Positions 1-7,919 of a DNA stretch of 61,658 bases are shown piece by piece (position 1 is the first letter of the stretch; every line of letters begins with the position of its first letter). A program made the translations under genes and the position numbers. The stretch covers positions 1-61,658 of the forward strand of contig JACRBM010000050.1 in NCBI GenBank assembly GCA_016219275.1, in the 5' to 3' direction. The notes below the pieces were generated by a model, which was not told the origin of the DNA, did no database searches, and was given only the letters and a program-made list of their open reading frames with translations. The stretch comes from Chloroflexota bacterium. GTDB taxonomy: Bacteria > Chloroflexota > Anaerolineae > UBA4142.

Positions 1-79
1 CACAACCGCATACCTGGGTATCGCCGGCGGAAAAGCGCAGTTTCGGTTCGGTTAGTTTGATGCGCCCTTCAAACGACAT
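1..79 (-). CDS. 5' end of an unidentified gene (runs off the window)
   Basis: An ATG at 79 opens a reading frame of 26 codons that stays open to the window edge. It begins MSFEGRIKLTEP and contains a C-G-C near the edge. It follows RACo by 28 bp in the same direction, so it could be the last or a later gene of the Wood-Ljungdahl operon. No strong Shine-Dalgarno sequence precedes the ATG. The fragment is too short to assign a family. Confidence 0.4.
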   Translation of the reverse strand, partial: MSFEGRIKLTEPKLRFSAGDTQVCGC

Positions 80-107
80 GCGCTTTCAAAACTCGTCTCA
101 AATTGGT

Positions 108-2063
108 TCATTTGCCTCTTGACTTTTTACCGCAAGTCTTTCCGACTAGTGTTGCCCTTTCTTGCCCTTCCAACACTTTCTGCACACTCGGAAACGCGGT
201 CAGGTCGGTATGCGGCAGGAACAGCGCCGCCATAAATTGATCGGTGAACGCGTTGTCCGCGGCGAGTTCGATGTACGTCATCTTGCGCGCAATGTCCGCA
301 ATCGCGTCGCGCGCATCGCGGCGAAGGAGCGCCATGTACGCGCCGCGCGCCGCCGTGTTGCCGAGAAAGTGAAAACGATCCCAGGGCAAATCGGGCAGCA
401 AACCGATCTCGACCGCTTTTTCAATGTTCAGGTACTGACCGAACGAACCGCCTATCAACATCTGCTCGACATCCGCGAGCGTCATGCCGACACTGCGCGC
501 AAGCATCACATAGCCCGCGTAAATCGCGGCTTTGGCGCGCAAGAGGTTGTCAATGTCCGGCTTGGTAACGACAATGTCCGCGCCAGTTTCGCTCTCACTC
601 GCCCACGCGATCACGTACTCGGAACCGTGTTCACCTTTGCGCACGCGCGGCGTCGGCAGATCGAGATTGATATTGCCCGCCTTGTCCATCACGCCGGTGA
701 TGAACATTTCCGCGAGCAGACTGATGAGACCCGAGCCGCACAAGCCGCGCGCATTGCCGCCGCCGATAACGCGAATCGTCGGTTCCTTCGTCTCGCCGTT
801 GATCCACACTTCTTCGATTGCGCCGGTCGTCGCGCGCATGCCGTGATACACGCCCGCGCCTTCGAACGCGGGACCCGCGCTGCACGCGCAGCTTACCAAC
901 CACTCGCGCGTGCCAAACACCATCTCGCCGTTCGTGCCGATGTCGAGGAACAACGTCACCTTGTCCGTGTCGTTCGTGCCCGACGACAACACACCCGCGG
1001 TAATGTCCGCGCCCATAAAACTCGCGACGCCGGGCAACGAGTCCACCGTCGCTTGTGGATGAATGTTGAGATTGATCTCGGTCGCCAACACCTGGGGCGG
1101 ATGATTGATCGTCGTGATGTACGGCGTCAGGCGAATCGGGTCGGGCGTGAGACCCAGCAAAATGTGCATCATCGTACTGTTGCCGACGATGGTCATTTTG
1201 TAAATATCGTGGGGATGAATTTTCCGGCGCAACGTCACGCGCTCGACAAGTTTGTTGATCGTCGTCGCGACGAGCGATTGCAACTCCATCAGTCCGCCGC
1301 CGTCTTTCGACGAGTAGATGATGCGCGAGATCACATCCTCGCCGCGCCGAATCTGCCCGTTGTAGTCCGCCGCGGTTTCGACGACTTCGCCGGTGAACAG
1401 ATCAACTAGGTACAGCGTGACCGTTGTCGTGCCAATGTCCACCGCCGCGCCGTACAGCGAAAACGATTGATCGCCGGGTTGCACATCCACGAGGCGCGGT
1501 TCATCGCCGGAGCGATCCACGACGACGGTGACGCGCCATTCCGCTTCGCGCAGAGTCCGCGCGAGGTTTCGCAACACGGGAAGCGGCACGCACAAATCGC
1601 GGATGTTGAATCGCCGCGTGAGTTCGCGCGAGAGCCGCGACACGTCGTCGGTGTTGTCCGCGAGCGAGGGCGGTTCGAGTTCGAGAAAATATTTGCCGAC
1701 CGTTTGATGTTCGCGCCAATCGTACTCGAACGGCACGCTGATTTTAGCGGCGGTCTTTTCGGTCGTGAGATGGCGCGTGATTTCTTCTTGCGGCGGGACG
1801 AATACTTGGAGGTCGCCCTCGACGACGGTCTGGCAGGCGAGCGCATACCCAGCTTCGAGATCGGACGCGCTGAGACGCATCGTCGAGCGACGCCGCGCAT
1901 TGCCGCGCTCGACGACGACCGCGCATCGCCCGCAGCGCCCCTGACCGCCACACGGCACGTTGATGTCTATGCCGGCTTGCTGCGCCGCATCTGAAATCAA
2001 CGCGCCGTGTTTGATCTCGACGGTTATATCTTGTGGCTTGAAATGAACTTGTTGGGTAGCGAT
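108..2063 (-). CDS. Corrinoid protein reductive activator (RACo/RamA-like, 2Fe-2S plus ASKHA ATPase fold)
   Basis: RACo uses ATP to return the oxidised Co(II) corrinoid of CFeSP to Co(I), which lets methyl transfer resume. The N-terminus has the plant-type ferredoxin pattern VPCGGQGRCGRC with a later Cys (YALACQT). The rest is the DUF4445/ASKHA region, with the phosphate loop AAVDIGTTTVTLYLVDL, a second loop TLFLDIGTNGEM and a terminal GGSFGQYLN motif. The start is odd. The only standard start codon in the open frame is a TTG at 2000, which would cut off the first ferredoxin strand. The frame continues upstream to a TGA at 2079-2081 and encodes QQVHFKPQDITVEIKHGA, a good ferredoxin N-terminus. 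An AGGAG lies at 2073-2077, nine bases before an ATC at 2061-2063. I chose that ATC as a tentative non-canonical start. Role in the pathway: high confidence; exact start: low. Confidence 0.9.
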   Translation of the reverse strand: MATQQVHFKPQDITVEIKHGALISDAAQQAGIDINVPCGGQGRCGRCAVVVERGNARRRSTMRLSASDLEAGYALACQTVVEGDLQVFVPPQEEITRHLTTEKTAAKISVPFEYDWREHQTVGKYFLELEPPSLADNTDDVSRLSRELTRRFNIRDLCVPLPVLRNLARTLREAEWRVTVVVDRSGDEPRLVDVQPGDQSFSLYGAAVDIGTTTVTLYLVDLFTGEVVETAADYNGQIRRGEDVISRIIYSSKDGGGLMELQSLVATTINKLVERVTLRRKIHPHDIYKMTIVGNSTMMHILLGLTPDPIRLTPYITTINHPPQVLATEINLNIHPQATVDSLPGVASFMGADITAGVLSSGTNDTDKVTLFLDIGTNGEMVFGTREWLVSCACSAGPAFEGAGVYHGMRATTGAIEEVWINGETKEPTIRVIGGGNARGLCGSGLISLLAEMFITGVMDKAGNINLDLPTPRVRKGEHGSEYVIAWASESETGADIVVTKPDIDNLLRAKAAIYAGYVMLARSVGMTLADVEQMLIGGSFGQYLNIEKAVEIGLLPDLPWDRFHFLGNTAARGAYMALLRRDARDAIADIARKMTYIELAADNAFTDQFMAALFLPHTDLTAFPSVQKVLEGQERATLVGKTCGKKSRGK

Positions 2064-2118
2064 AAGCGACTTCTCCTGTCAGAAAACCACCAAAGGGAGC
2101 TCGTCAGGCACCAACCTG

Positions 2119-3210
2119 CTATCTCAAAATGCTCGGCAAATACAAGCGATAGATGATACTCTCTACGATATGCACCAAATCTGGCGAGGTACTCATGACA
2201 AAAGCAGGGTCAGCATTATACACTGCGGAAAGCGTATGCGATCCTACCACAAGAGTCGAAGTGATGTATGTTGCGATCCCATTCGATAACGTCGTCGTAA
2301 TTAGCGGCGTAGCCCCGTCTTTGAAAGTAATACTCCCCGTGGGAATTTCAGAACCAGTTGGAGTAATGCTCACGGTTGCTGTTAAAGTTACGGATTGACT
2401 AATAATAGATGGGTTCGGAGAAGAGACCAATACCGTGTTGGTATTCTGTGCAGTTACTCCTTCGGTATGCGCGCCACTCGCGCCAGTCATTACATTATCG
2501 GTAGCACCGCACGAATCGTGGAAAGTTGTCGAGTTTTGAACTTCGTCCCAGTGCCACAGTGCCAGCGTATTGGCGTCACAGGTAAATGGATCGGATGGAA
2601 CTGTGAAATTTGCTGAATACCGTACATTATTTGAAATACGGAACTCGTCCATTTTTTGCGCGTATTTCAAGACAAGCGGTTGAGTAGATGTAAGTGGAGT
2701 TTGAATAACTTCATCAAGTTTTACGCCATTCCAAAAGAACATCCACTTGTTGTTTGGTTTGTCATAGACGTACGCAAAGTGGAACCACCCAGTCGGCATA
2801 CATGAATCCCACTCTGAACAAGAACTCCCAGTGTGGAGTGTTCCAACACCATTTCGCATCAGAGTAACATAGTAAGTATTAGTTCCTGGAAAGCCCAAAA
2901 GATATGTATGCCCAGTTTTCAAACTAAAACTCGAAAGCTTGGAAACTACATCCCAGGAACTGCTATTGCCATAGCCAAACGTTGGGCTATTGATCCATCC
3001 TTCAAGCGTGAAACTGGAAATACTGGGATCCAAACTGATTTCAGAATCGTAGGGGACTTGGGCATTGCCCCCATTAACGGCAAGCCATCCATTGAAAGAG
3101 TGCGTGGCATTTGGAAAACTCGCCTGAGTCATTATAGGTGGTTGAATTAAAAAGATAGCGCCCAACAACAAAAAAAATATTGTGCCAAGTCCTACAGTTC
3201 GAGTCTGCAT
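2119..3210 (-). CDS. Secreted LamG-fold lectin-like protein with Ig-like repeat
   Basis: The protein opens with a signal peptide or anchor (MQTRTVGLGTIFFLLLGAIF), then has a concanavalin A/LamG-like jellyroll at about residues 45-230. An Ig-like Big_3-type domain follows at about 255-345 (SVTLTATVSITPTG, GSITFKDGATPL). It ends with YRLYLPSILR, a short aromatic-Leu-Pro tail that I associate with secreted Chloroflexota proteins (recollection, not checked). An in-frame ATG six codons upstream (3228) exists; the ATG at 3210 better fits a signal peptide. It lies between acsC and RACo in the same direction but has no obvious pathway link. Its lower GC and different codon use suggest a later insertion. 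Function is probably cell-surface binding. Confidence 0.75.
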   Translation of the reverse strand: MQTRTVGLGTIFFLLLGAIFLIQPPIMTQASFPNATHSFNGWLAVNGGNAQVPYDSEISLDPSISSFTLEGWINSPTFGYGNSSSWDVVSKLSSFSLKTGHTYLLGFPGTNTYYVTLMRNGVGTLHTGSSCSEWDSCMPTGWFHFAYVYDKPNNKWMFFWNGVKLDEVIQTPLTSTQPLVLKYAQKMDEFRISNNVRYSANFTVPSDPFTCDANTLALWHWDEVQNSTTFHDSCGATDNVMTGASGAHTEGVTAQNTNTVLVSSPNPSIISQSVTLTATVSITPTGSEIPTGSITFKDGATPLITTTLSNGIATYITSTLVVGSHTLSAVYNADPAFVMSTSPDLVHIVESIIYRLYLPSILR

Positions 3211-3302
3211 TGATTTTTCCTGGACCACATTGTGGCAAACTGAATTTTTTCGGTTGTGTGTCTGTTACCGCGAGAGTCAAATCTGGATCGAAACCCAAGT
3301 AT

Positions 3303-3336
3303 CCAGGAGTCAGAATCTCTTGAATTCTGACCCCTG
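3303..3336 (-). terminator. Stem-loop just after acsC
   Basis: Arms CAGGGGTCAGAAT and ATTCTGACTCCTGG (minus strand) form a stem with two mismatches 10 bp after the acsC stop. No clear T-run follows, so it may be a processing or attenuating hairpin and not a full terminator. Confidence 0.45.
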
Positions 3337-3345
3337 AATTATTTC

Positions 3346-4695
3346 CTACGCTTTCAACTTCAAAAACGCCGGCACATCCACCGCTTCGCGCGGACCAACT
3401 TCGACTTTCCAACCCGCCAGCGCTTCTTCGACTTCACCCATCAACACGGCGACCGCGCCAGGGAGCACGATGCGTTTGGTGTTGATCTTGGATTCGATGC
3501 CCGTCGTCTTGACCGCTTTTGCGATGCGGTCCGAATCGAACTTGCCCGCCGCCCACGCGGTCAACACGCTCATGCCTTCCGCGTCCGCAACGAGCAACCA
3601 CGCGGGCAAGCCCGCGCCTTCGACCTCGTTCGAAATCGAGAAATACGTAATCGAGAAATTCGTCGTGACGAGCACGGGCGAATCCGGTTTCGGATTGTTG
3701 ATCTCGTACAACCCAGGTTGCACCTGGATCGGTTTTTGCGGATCGGTGTAAATGTTCTGGCGCAACACGAGCAGCGCGTACGCGCGCGCGGGCGTAAACG
3801 TATCGAGCACGACCAAGCCCGCGTATTTCGAAATCGCTTGCGCGGCGAGCGTTGGTTCTTCATCCGCCGATGCAACACCTTCGCCGGGAAACGCGATGAT
3901 CGGATAACCGAGCGGACGGAAATTCTTTTTGATCGCGAGCCGCCGAATCTGGGTCGCGGTCGTCAGCCCGCCGAGAAAATCACGCGTCCCAGGATCGAGC
4001 ACGATGTCTTCGACGCCCGCGGCTTTGACTGTTTCGGTGAGGTTCGCGAGCGATTGCAGCGTGCCATCGCCTTTGACCGCGAGCGGGGCTTTCGCCTTTT
4101 TTGCGACCGCCGCGAGCGCCGCCGCGTTCGAGGCGTCCGCCGCGTAGAGCAATGGCGCTTCACCCGGCAATTTCGCGAGCGCGGCTTCGAATGCCGCCGC
4201 GTCTTGCGCGATCAGGATGAGCGGCATCTTGGTCGCGCCGCGCACGGTTTCGACGGCTGCCGCGAATTTCGCCGCGTCGCCCGACGCGTTCTCGACCGCG
4301 ATGCCGTCGAGATGCAACTTGATGCCGACATAATCCACGACGAACGCGTCCATCTCTTTCACCGCCGCCGCGAGTTGATCGGCGGCTTGCGTGTCCTTGA
4401 CGCGCACGAACACGCCGGCGGGATGATAAAAAGTTTTCTCGTGGCGGAACAGGACGATCTCGTTGCCCGTCTCGACCTTTTTACTGTCCGCGCCGACGAG
4501 CGTGATCAAACGAATCGGCGGTTGCGACGCGGCTTCGAGTTGTTGCTTGGATCCTTCGCTAACGTACGGGCACGCGCTCAATTCCGCTTGCTTCGCGGCG
4601 AGTTTCATCGCGAACGCAAGGCAGGTTGGAAATCCGCATTCTTTGCAGTTTGTTTGCGGTAAGAGTTTGTAAATCTGCAAACCGGTTAATGCCAT
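3346..4695 (-). CDS. acsC: Acetyl-CoA decarbonylase/synthase gamma subunit (CFeSP large subunit)
   Basis: The large subunit of the corrinoid iron-sulfur protein carries the [4Fe-4S] cluster that reduces cobalt, and a TIM barrel and C-terminal corrinoid domain that accept the methyl group for ACS. The four cluster ligands are C17, C20, C25 and C42 (NCKECGFPTC and SACPY). The C-terminus ends in GPREAVDVPAFLKL, typical of the family, and 449 residues is normal length. I chose the ATG at 4695 (MALTGLQIYKLLP) because it matches family N-termini and is preceded by GGAGGAC; an upstream ATG at 4713 would add six unrelated residues. Upstream lie the ferritin-like and NifU-like genes; the partner acsD lies about 1.4 kb further upstream. 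Confidence 0.96.
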   Translation of the reverse strand: MALTGLQIYKLLPQTNCKECGFPTCLAFAMKLAAKQAELSACPYVSEGSKQQLEAASQPPIRLITLVGADSKKVETGNEIVLFRHEKTFYHPAGVFVRVKDTQAADQLAAAVKEMDAFVVDYVGIKLHLDGIAVENASGDAAKFAAAVETVRGATKMPLILIAQDAAAFEAALAKLPGEAPLLYAADASNAAALAAVAKKAKAPLAVKGDGTLQSLANLTETVKAAGVEDIVLDPGTRDFLGGLTTATQIRRLAIKKNFRPLGYPIIAFPGEGVASADEEPTLAAQAISKYAGLVVLDTFTPARAYALLVLRQNIYTDPQKPIQVQPGLYEINNPKPDSPVLVTTNFSITYFSISNEVEGAGLPAWLLVADAEGMSVLTAWAAGKFDSDRIAKAVKTTGIESKINTKRIVLPGAVAVLMGEVEEALAGWKVEVGPREAVDVPAFLKLKA

Positions 4696-4706
4696 GTTTG
4701 TCCTCC

Positions 4707-4787
4707 AGTGCAATAGTTGGATAGTGCAATAGTGCGATAGTGGCGTCCTTTAACTATCTCGCCAGAGCACTATCGCACTATCGAACT
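4707..4787. repeat. Snap-back spacer, word AGTGCAATAGTGCGAT
   Basis: The left half repeats AGTGC-AATAGT-type words and the right half is their reverse complement (CACTATCGCACTATCGAACT). It forms an imperfect long hairpin filling the gap between the ferritin-like gene and acsC. The same word family recurs at 7077-7157 and 14384-14472. Confidence 0.8.
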
Positions 4788-4989
4788 AAATGCCTTTCTT
4801 TTCGAGTTTGAGCAATTCGCCTTCGAGGATTTGCGCGTGGAACATTTCTTCTTGCATGAACCGTTCGAAGACCTTTTTCAATTCCGGCGTGTCCGCGAGA
4901 TTCATCGCCATTTCGTATTTTTTCTGCGCGCCATGTTCTTCCATGATCATCATTTTGAAGAACGTTTCCCAACTAGTTTTCGCGTCCAT
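4786..4989 (-). CDS. Small ferritin-like/rubrerythrin-like di-iron protein
   Basis: At 67 residues this is a two-helix half of a ferritin-like bundle. EEHGAQKKYE and EEMFHAQILEGEL supply ExxH-type iron ligands seen in rubrerythrin-like proteins, so a homodimer could build a full four-helix di-iron site. The start is the ATG at 4989, preceded by GGAG 4-5 bases upstream; the longer frame to 5043 is derived from repeat sequence. Its place between the NifU-like gene and acsC suggests protection of the oxygen-sensitive Fe-S/Ni/Co enzymes or iron handling for them. That role is inferred from position only. Confidence 0.75.
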   Translation of the reverse strand: MDAKTSWETFFKMMIMEEHGAQKKYEMAMNLADTPELKKVFERFMQEEMFHAQILEGELLKLEKKGI

Positions 4990-5007
4990 TCTAGCTCCTT
5001 GTCGAAT

Positions 5008-5057
5008 CAGTAAACAGTAAACAGTCTGCTGTTCACTGTTCACCGTTCACTGTTTAC
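5008..5057. repeat. Snap-back spacer, word AACAGTA
   Basis: CAGTAAACAGTAAACAG is followed directly by GTTCACTGTTCACCGTTCACTG, the inverted version of the same 8-base word. It occupies the junction between the NifU-like and ferritin-like genes. Confidence 0.8.
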
Positions 5058-5299
5058 TTTGCCTGCAATGCCTTGACCTCTTTCACTTTCGGGAAGAGAT
5101 CGCGCACTGTGCTTTCCACAACGCGGTGTAACGTCCACGGCATCAGCGGGCATTCTTCGCACGCGCCGCCCAGATGTACGACGACCGTCTCGCCGTCGAA
5201 CGATATCAAATCCACCCTACCGTTGTGATAGATTTCGGCATAGTGGCTGATCGTTGCGATTGTTTCTTGCATGCGTTCGAATTCATTTGGCGTTGACAT
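5054..5299 (-). CDS. NifU-like C-terminal domain protein (Fe-S scaffold)
   Basis: This 81-residue protein corresponds to the NifU C-terminal domain. The conserved pattern is GGACEECPLMPWTLHRVVE, with the CxxC that binds a transient [4Fe-4S] cluster, flanked by the usual beta strands (RVDLISFDGETVVVHL). It lies inside the CODH/ACS operon, between a membrane protein and the ferritin-like gene. A sensible inference is that it delivers iron-sulfur clusters to the many cluster-bearing subunits made from the same transcript. An in-frame alternative start is not evident; the ATG at 5299 has an AAGGAACG just upstream. Confidence 0.85.
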   Translation of the reverse strand: MSTPNEFERMQETIATISHYAEIYHNGRVDLISFDGETVVVHLGGACEECPLMPWTLHRVVESTVRDLFPKVKEVKALQAK

Positions 5300-5362
5300 T
5301 TAACGTTCCTTCTTTCGCCACAGAATTTTTTCCGTTTGCGGTTGGCGAGTATGGTCCTGCGG

Positions 5363-6031
5363 CTAACTTGCGACACGTTCACGCGCGAACAGAATCGCGA
5401 GCGCGCCGGTCGTGAGCACAATCGCGGCGTAAAATGCCTTGATCGCGATGGATTCCGAACCCAGGATCGGATCAATCGGATGCAAGATATTTGCCGCGCC
5501 ACGAAGCAGTATCAGCGCGATGGTCGCGTTCGCGATTGCCGCAACGGGCATCCACAACGAGCGCGCATCGCCCACCCAATGCGCCACGCCATAGACGAGC
5601 GCCGTAAACACCAGCACCCACAGCGCGCTCATCACGCGCGGCTCGGTCCACGAAATGCCACCCCACGCGAGCATTTGCGCGGGCAGACTCACGACAAACT
5701 GGATGAACCAAAACAGAATCGCGCTTTCCATCAGCGCACGCGACCAACGGGCAAACACCCCTCCCGCTCCCTCCTCTTGGTAAGGAGAGGGCTGGGGTGG
5801 GGTTACGCGTTTCGCAAAAAACGCTTGCAATGACAAATGCACAATGCCGAGCGCGCCGGCAATGAGATACGCGTACATCGCGACGCGCTGTGCCGCGCCG
5901 TGCGCGTACACCAACTTGACGACATTGCCCAGCGTCGCCTCTGCCGGCGAAAGCCAGAGCAACGCGCCAAGCAATACAACGAACGCGATGTAGAGTATCC
6001 AGTTTTGTCGCGCGCGACTGAGCGTAGCCAT
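5363..6031 (-). CDS. Polytopic membrane protein of unknown function
   Basis: Six or so hydrophobic segments are visible (for example WILYIAFVVLLGALLWL, VAMYAYLIAGALGIVHLSL, AILFWFIQFVVSLPAQML, VLVFTALVYGVAHWV, PVAAIANATIALILL, AFYAAIVLTTGALAILF). I do not recognise a family. The frame begins upstream at a TTG that lies in the adjacent snap-back repeat, so I prefer the ATG at 6031. About a third of the way in, the segment TPPQPSPYQEEGAGG is encoded by an inserted palindromic repeat (5756-5803) and probably forms an unstructured loop. It lies between acsD and the NifU-like gene in the Wood-Ljungdahl operon. Confidence 0.65.
   Translation of the reverse strand: MATLSRARQNWILYIAFVVLLGALLWLSPAEATLGNVVKLVYAHGAAQRVAMYAYLIAGALGIVHLSLQAFFAKRVTPPQPSPYQEEGAGGVFARWSRALMESAILFWFIQFVVSLPAQMLAWGGISWTEPRVMSALWVLVFTALVYGVAHWVGDARSLWMPVAAIANATIALILLRGAANILHPIDPILGSESIAIKAFYAAIVLTTGALAILFARERVAS
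5756..5803. repeat. C-rich/G-rich palindromic repeat inserted in frame in a gene
   Basis: CCCTCCCGCTCCCTCCTCT, a five-base loop, then AGGAGAGGGCTGGGGTGGGG form an imperfect inverted repeat. It is read in frame within the membrane protein. A related, longer copy lies at 11001-11097. Confidence 0.75.
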
Positions 6032-6033
6032 CA

Positions 6034-6090
6034 CAATTACCAACTACCAATTACCAATTACGTTTCTCGTAAATTGGTACTTGGTAATTT
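6034..6090. repeat. Snap-back spacer, word AATTACC
   Basis: CAATTACCAACTACCAATTACC is followed after a short loop by AAATTGGTACTTGGTAAT, the inverted form. It separates acsD from the membrane protein. Confidence 0.75.
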
Positions 6091-7058
6091 TATTTCCCCA
6101 TCAACTTGCCAATCATCGCCTTGACGCGCTTGAGCGCTTCGGGATGACGCATCACGAGTATGTTCGCGCCGGATTCGACGAGCGCGGACGCGGTGACGGT
6201 TTCCCAATGAATCGCGCGTTCCGCCCAATCACCCCACATCGCCGGCACATCGGTGCCGACCTTGGATTCTTTCACGCGCCACGCTTCTTCGCCGGGCGTG
6301 ACGAGCATCGGTTGTTGGGTCATGCCGTCGCCCTGCAACGCGGCGAGACGCAGACGCTCCATCACCGAGTAACCGTACTCGATGCCGTAGCCGAGCGCGC
6401 CGGTCGTCGGGTCCATCAAAATACGTTCGAGCGGCAAGCCCATATCGTGAATCAAAATCACGAGTTGCTTGGAGAGATTCACGTCCATCGGCGTGCGCGA
6501 GTTGACGAGGTGATCGTTCGCCAGCGCCGCCGCGACGAGCGTGCGATAATTCTTGTCTTCGCAAAGACCCAGGACGAGTCGTTCACCCTTCGCCGCTTCA
6601 GCGACGGGCACGAGCAATTCGTTGTCCAGGTCGGCTTGACCGGGACCGAACACGATCAACGGCAATCCGGTCGCGCCGAGCACATCCTTCGCAACCTTGA
6701 CCGCGTTCGCGGGCGTGTTCTTGGAACCGTCCGCCATCGTCGCATTGAGTTTGAGCAAAATCACATCCGCGCCGGCGGCTTGTGCGGCTTGCGCCCATTT
6801 CACCGGATCATCCGCGACCGCTTTCCACGCGTCGAGCAATACCGGCGACCAATCGCTTGGCTTGCGATCTTGAATTTCAATCGCGAGCGCCGGCGTGTTG
6901 GGGAACGCGCCTTCAAAGTGCATGAACGGCAACGCGTTCTCGCCGCCGATGGTCACGGTCTTGGCGCGCGTGCCGCCCTGTTCTTTCGTCGCGCCGAGCG
7001 TAATCTCTCGCACTTTACCGGCGTACTTGTCTTTGGGAATTTCAACTGTAACTGGCAT
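6090..7058 (-). CDS. acsD: Acetyl-CoA decarbonylase/synthase delta subunit (CFeSP small subunit)
   Basis: The small subunit forms the TIM-barrel half of the heterodimeric corrinoid iron-sulfur protein and helps hold the corrinoid and the methyltransferase. The family is clear from VEIPKDKYAGKVREITLGAT, TRAKTVTIGGENALPFMHFEG, LNATMADGSKNTP, DPTTGALGYGIEYGYSVMERLRLAAL and the closing RHPEALKRVKAMIG. At 322 residues it is full length. It lies between a small membrane protein and the unknown membrane protein. The ATG at 7058 is preceded by GGAGGCATA. Confidence 0.96.
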   Translation of the reverse strand: MPVTVEIPKDKYAGKVREITLGATKEQGGTRAKTVTIGGENALPFMHFEGAFPNTPALAIEIQDRKPSDWSPVLLDAWKAVADDPVKWAQAAQAAGADVILLKLNATMADGSKNTPANAVKVAKDVLGATGLPLIVFGPGQADLDNELLVPVAEAAKGERLVLGLCEDKNYRTLVAAALANDHLVNSRTPMDVNLSKQLVILIHDMGLPLERILMDPTTGALGYGIEYGYSVMERLRLAALQGDGMTQQPMLVTPGEEAWRVKESKVGTDVPAMWGDWAERAIHWETVTASALVESGANILVMRHPEALKRVKAMIGKLMGK

Positions 7059-7076
7059 TATGCCTCCATTTAATTC

Positions 7077-7157
7077 GATAGTGCGTTAGTGTGTTAGTGC
7101 AATAGTTGAGCAAGTGGATTTTAAACCACCGCACTATCGCACTATTGAACTAGTGCA
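7077..7157. repeat. Snap-back spacer, word AGTGCGTTAGTG
   Basis: Left half GTGCGTTAGTGTGTTAGTGC, right half CGCACTATCGCACTATTGAA. It fills the gap between the small membrane protein gene and acsD. Confidence 0.8.
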
Positions 7158-7346
7158 TTATTCAGGTTGATCGAATGCAACGAGCAAAAACAAAAACACG
7201 CCGATTGCCATCGCCACGAGTACGGCTTCGTGCGGCGCGTTGGTGAGATAGCGCACCAACACCGTCGCGATCAGAATGACCACCGACGCGCCGAGCAGAA
7301 TGTTCGTCGTGCGCGGGCTAAAGTGTTTTTCGTTCGACTGGGACAT
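7158..7346 (-). CDS. Small two-helix membrane protein
   Basis: Its 62 residues contain two predicted transmembrane segments, TNILLGASVVILIATVLV and EAVLVAMAIGVFLFLLVAF, joined by a short loop. The ATG at 7346 is preceded by GAGGTGAGA. It lies between the CBS-domain gene and acsD in the operon. No family recognised; it may anchor or assist a membrane-associated step. Confidence 0.55.
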   Translation of the reverse strand: MSQSNEKHFSPRTTNILLGASVVILIATVLVRYLTNAPHEAVLVAMAIGVFLFLLVAFDQPE

Positions 7347-7422
7347 TCTCACCTCTGCGCCCCCGCGCCTCTGCGCCTCTGCTAATTGCGCGGAAGCAGA
7401 GAAGCGGGGAGCAAAGAAAATA

Positions 7423-7842
7423 TCACTTGCGTTTTATCGGCGGCTCCGGTCGTTCCGGTTCCAAGCCCGCCATTTCGCGCACGAGCGCGCGCATCGTCAC
7501 CACCGCGCTCGGCTTGCCCGCGCCCGGATGTTCGTGCAAAACGAAAACCTGGTGTACTTTTTCGTCCATCATCATGTGCGCCACCGCGGTCGCGGCGGCA
7601 TCGGGCGGCACGGTGAGCACCTTGGAAGTCATCACATCTTTTGCCGTGAGCAACTCAAAGTTGCGCGGGTACGCGCGCACGAGGTCGCTTTGCGACACAA
7701 CGCCGCACGAACCCACCTCGTCCATCACGACGACGGCGTCCGCGTTTTCACGCGCCATGATCTTTGCGATTTCAGGTAGAGGCGTTTCCATCTCGCACAC
7801 CGGCACGCCAATTCGCATCACATCGCGCACGAATTTCGTCAT
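7423..7842 (-). CDS. CBS-domain pair protein
   Basis: This 139-residue protein consists of two CBS domains: VRDVMRIGVPVCEMETPLPEIAKIM...SCGVVSQSDLVRAY and AKDVMTSKVLTVPPDAAATAVAHMMMD...AVVTMRALVREM. Such pairs (Bateman modules) bind adenine nucleotides and report energy charge. The ATG at 7842 is preceded by GGGAGGATTCG; the longer open frame that reaches 8325 runs antisense-like through acsB and is rejected. It sits directly downstream of acsB, so energy-dependent control of ACS is a reasonable inference but unproven. Confidence 0.88.
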   Translation of the reverse strand: MTKFVRDVMRIGVPVCEMETPLPEIAKIMARENADAVVVMDEVGSCGVVSQSDLVRAYPRNFELLTAKDVMTSKVLTVPPDAAATAVAHMMMDEKVHQVFVLHEHPGAGKPSAVVTMRALVREMAGLEPERPEPPIKRK

Positions 7843-7854
7843 CGAATCCTCCCT

Positions 7855-7919
7855 CAACGAATTAGAACGAATCAGCGAATGAACGAATTGCCATCCGTTT
7901 ATCCGTTTCCATCCGTTGT
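7855..7919. repeat. Snap-back spacer, word AACGAAT / ATCCGTTT
   Basis: AACGAATTAGAACGAATCAG is followed by CCGTTTATCCGTTTCCATCC. The two halves are only partly complementary. It lies between acsB and the CBS gene. Confidence 0.55.

Noticed and set aside
162-1409. A 415-codon plus-strand open frame opposite RACo
   Set aside because: Shadow of the RACo gene; its Arg/His-rich composition has no recognisable domain.
2079-2081. TGA upstream of RACo as a second selenocysteine codon
   Set aside because: It lies before the ribosome-binding site, the upstream frame encodes nothing family-like and no SECIS-like hairpin follows.
5008-5057. Short regular repeats as a possible CRISPR array
   Set aside because: Words of 7-10 bp without unique spacers, and reverse-complemented in the second half; no cas genes.
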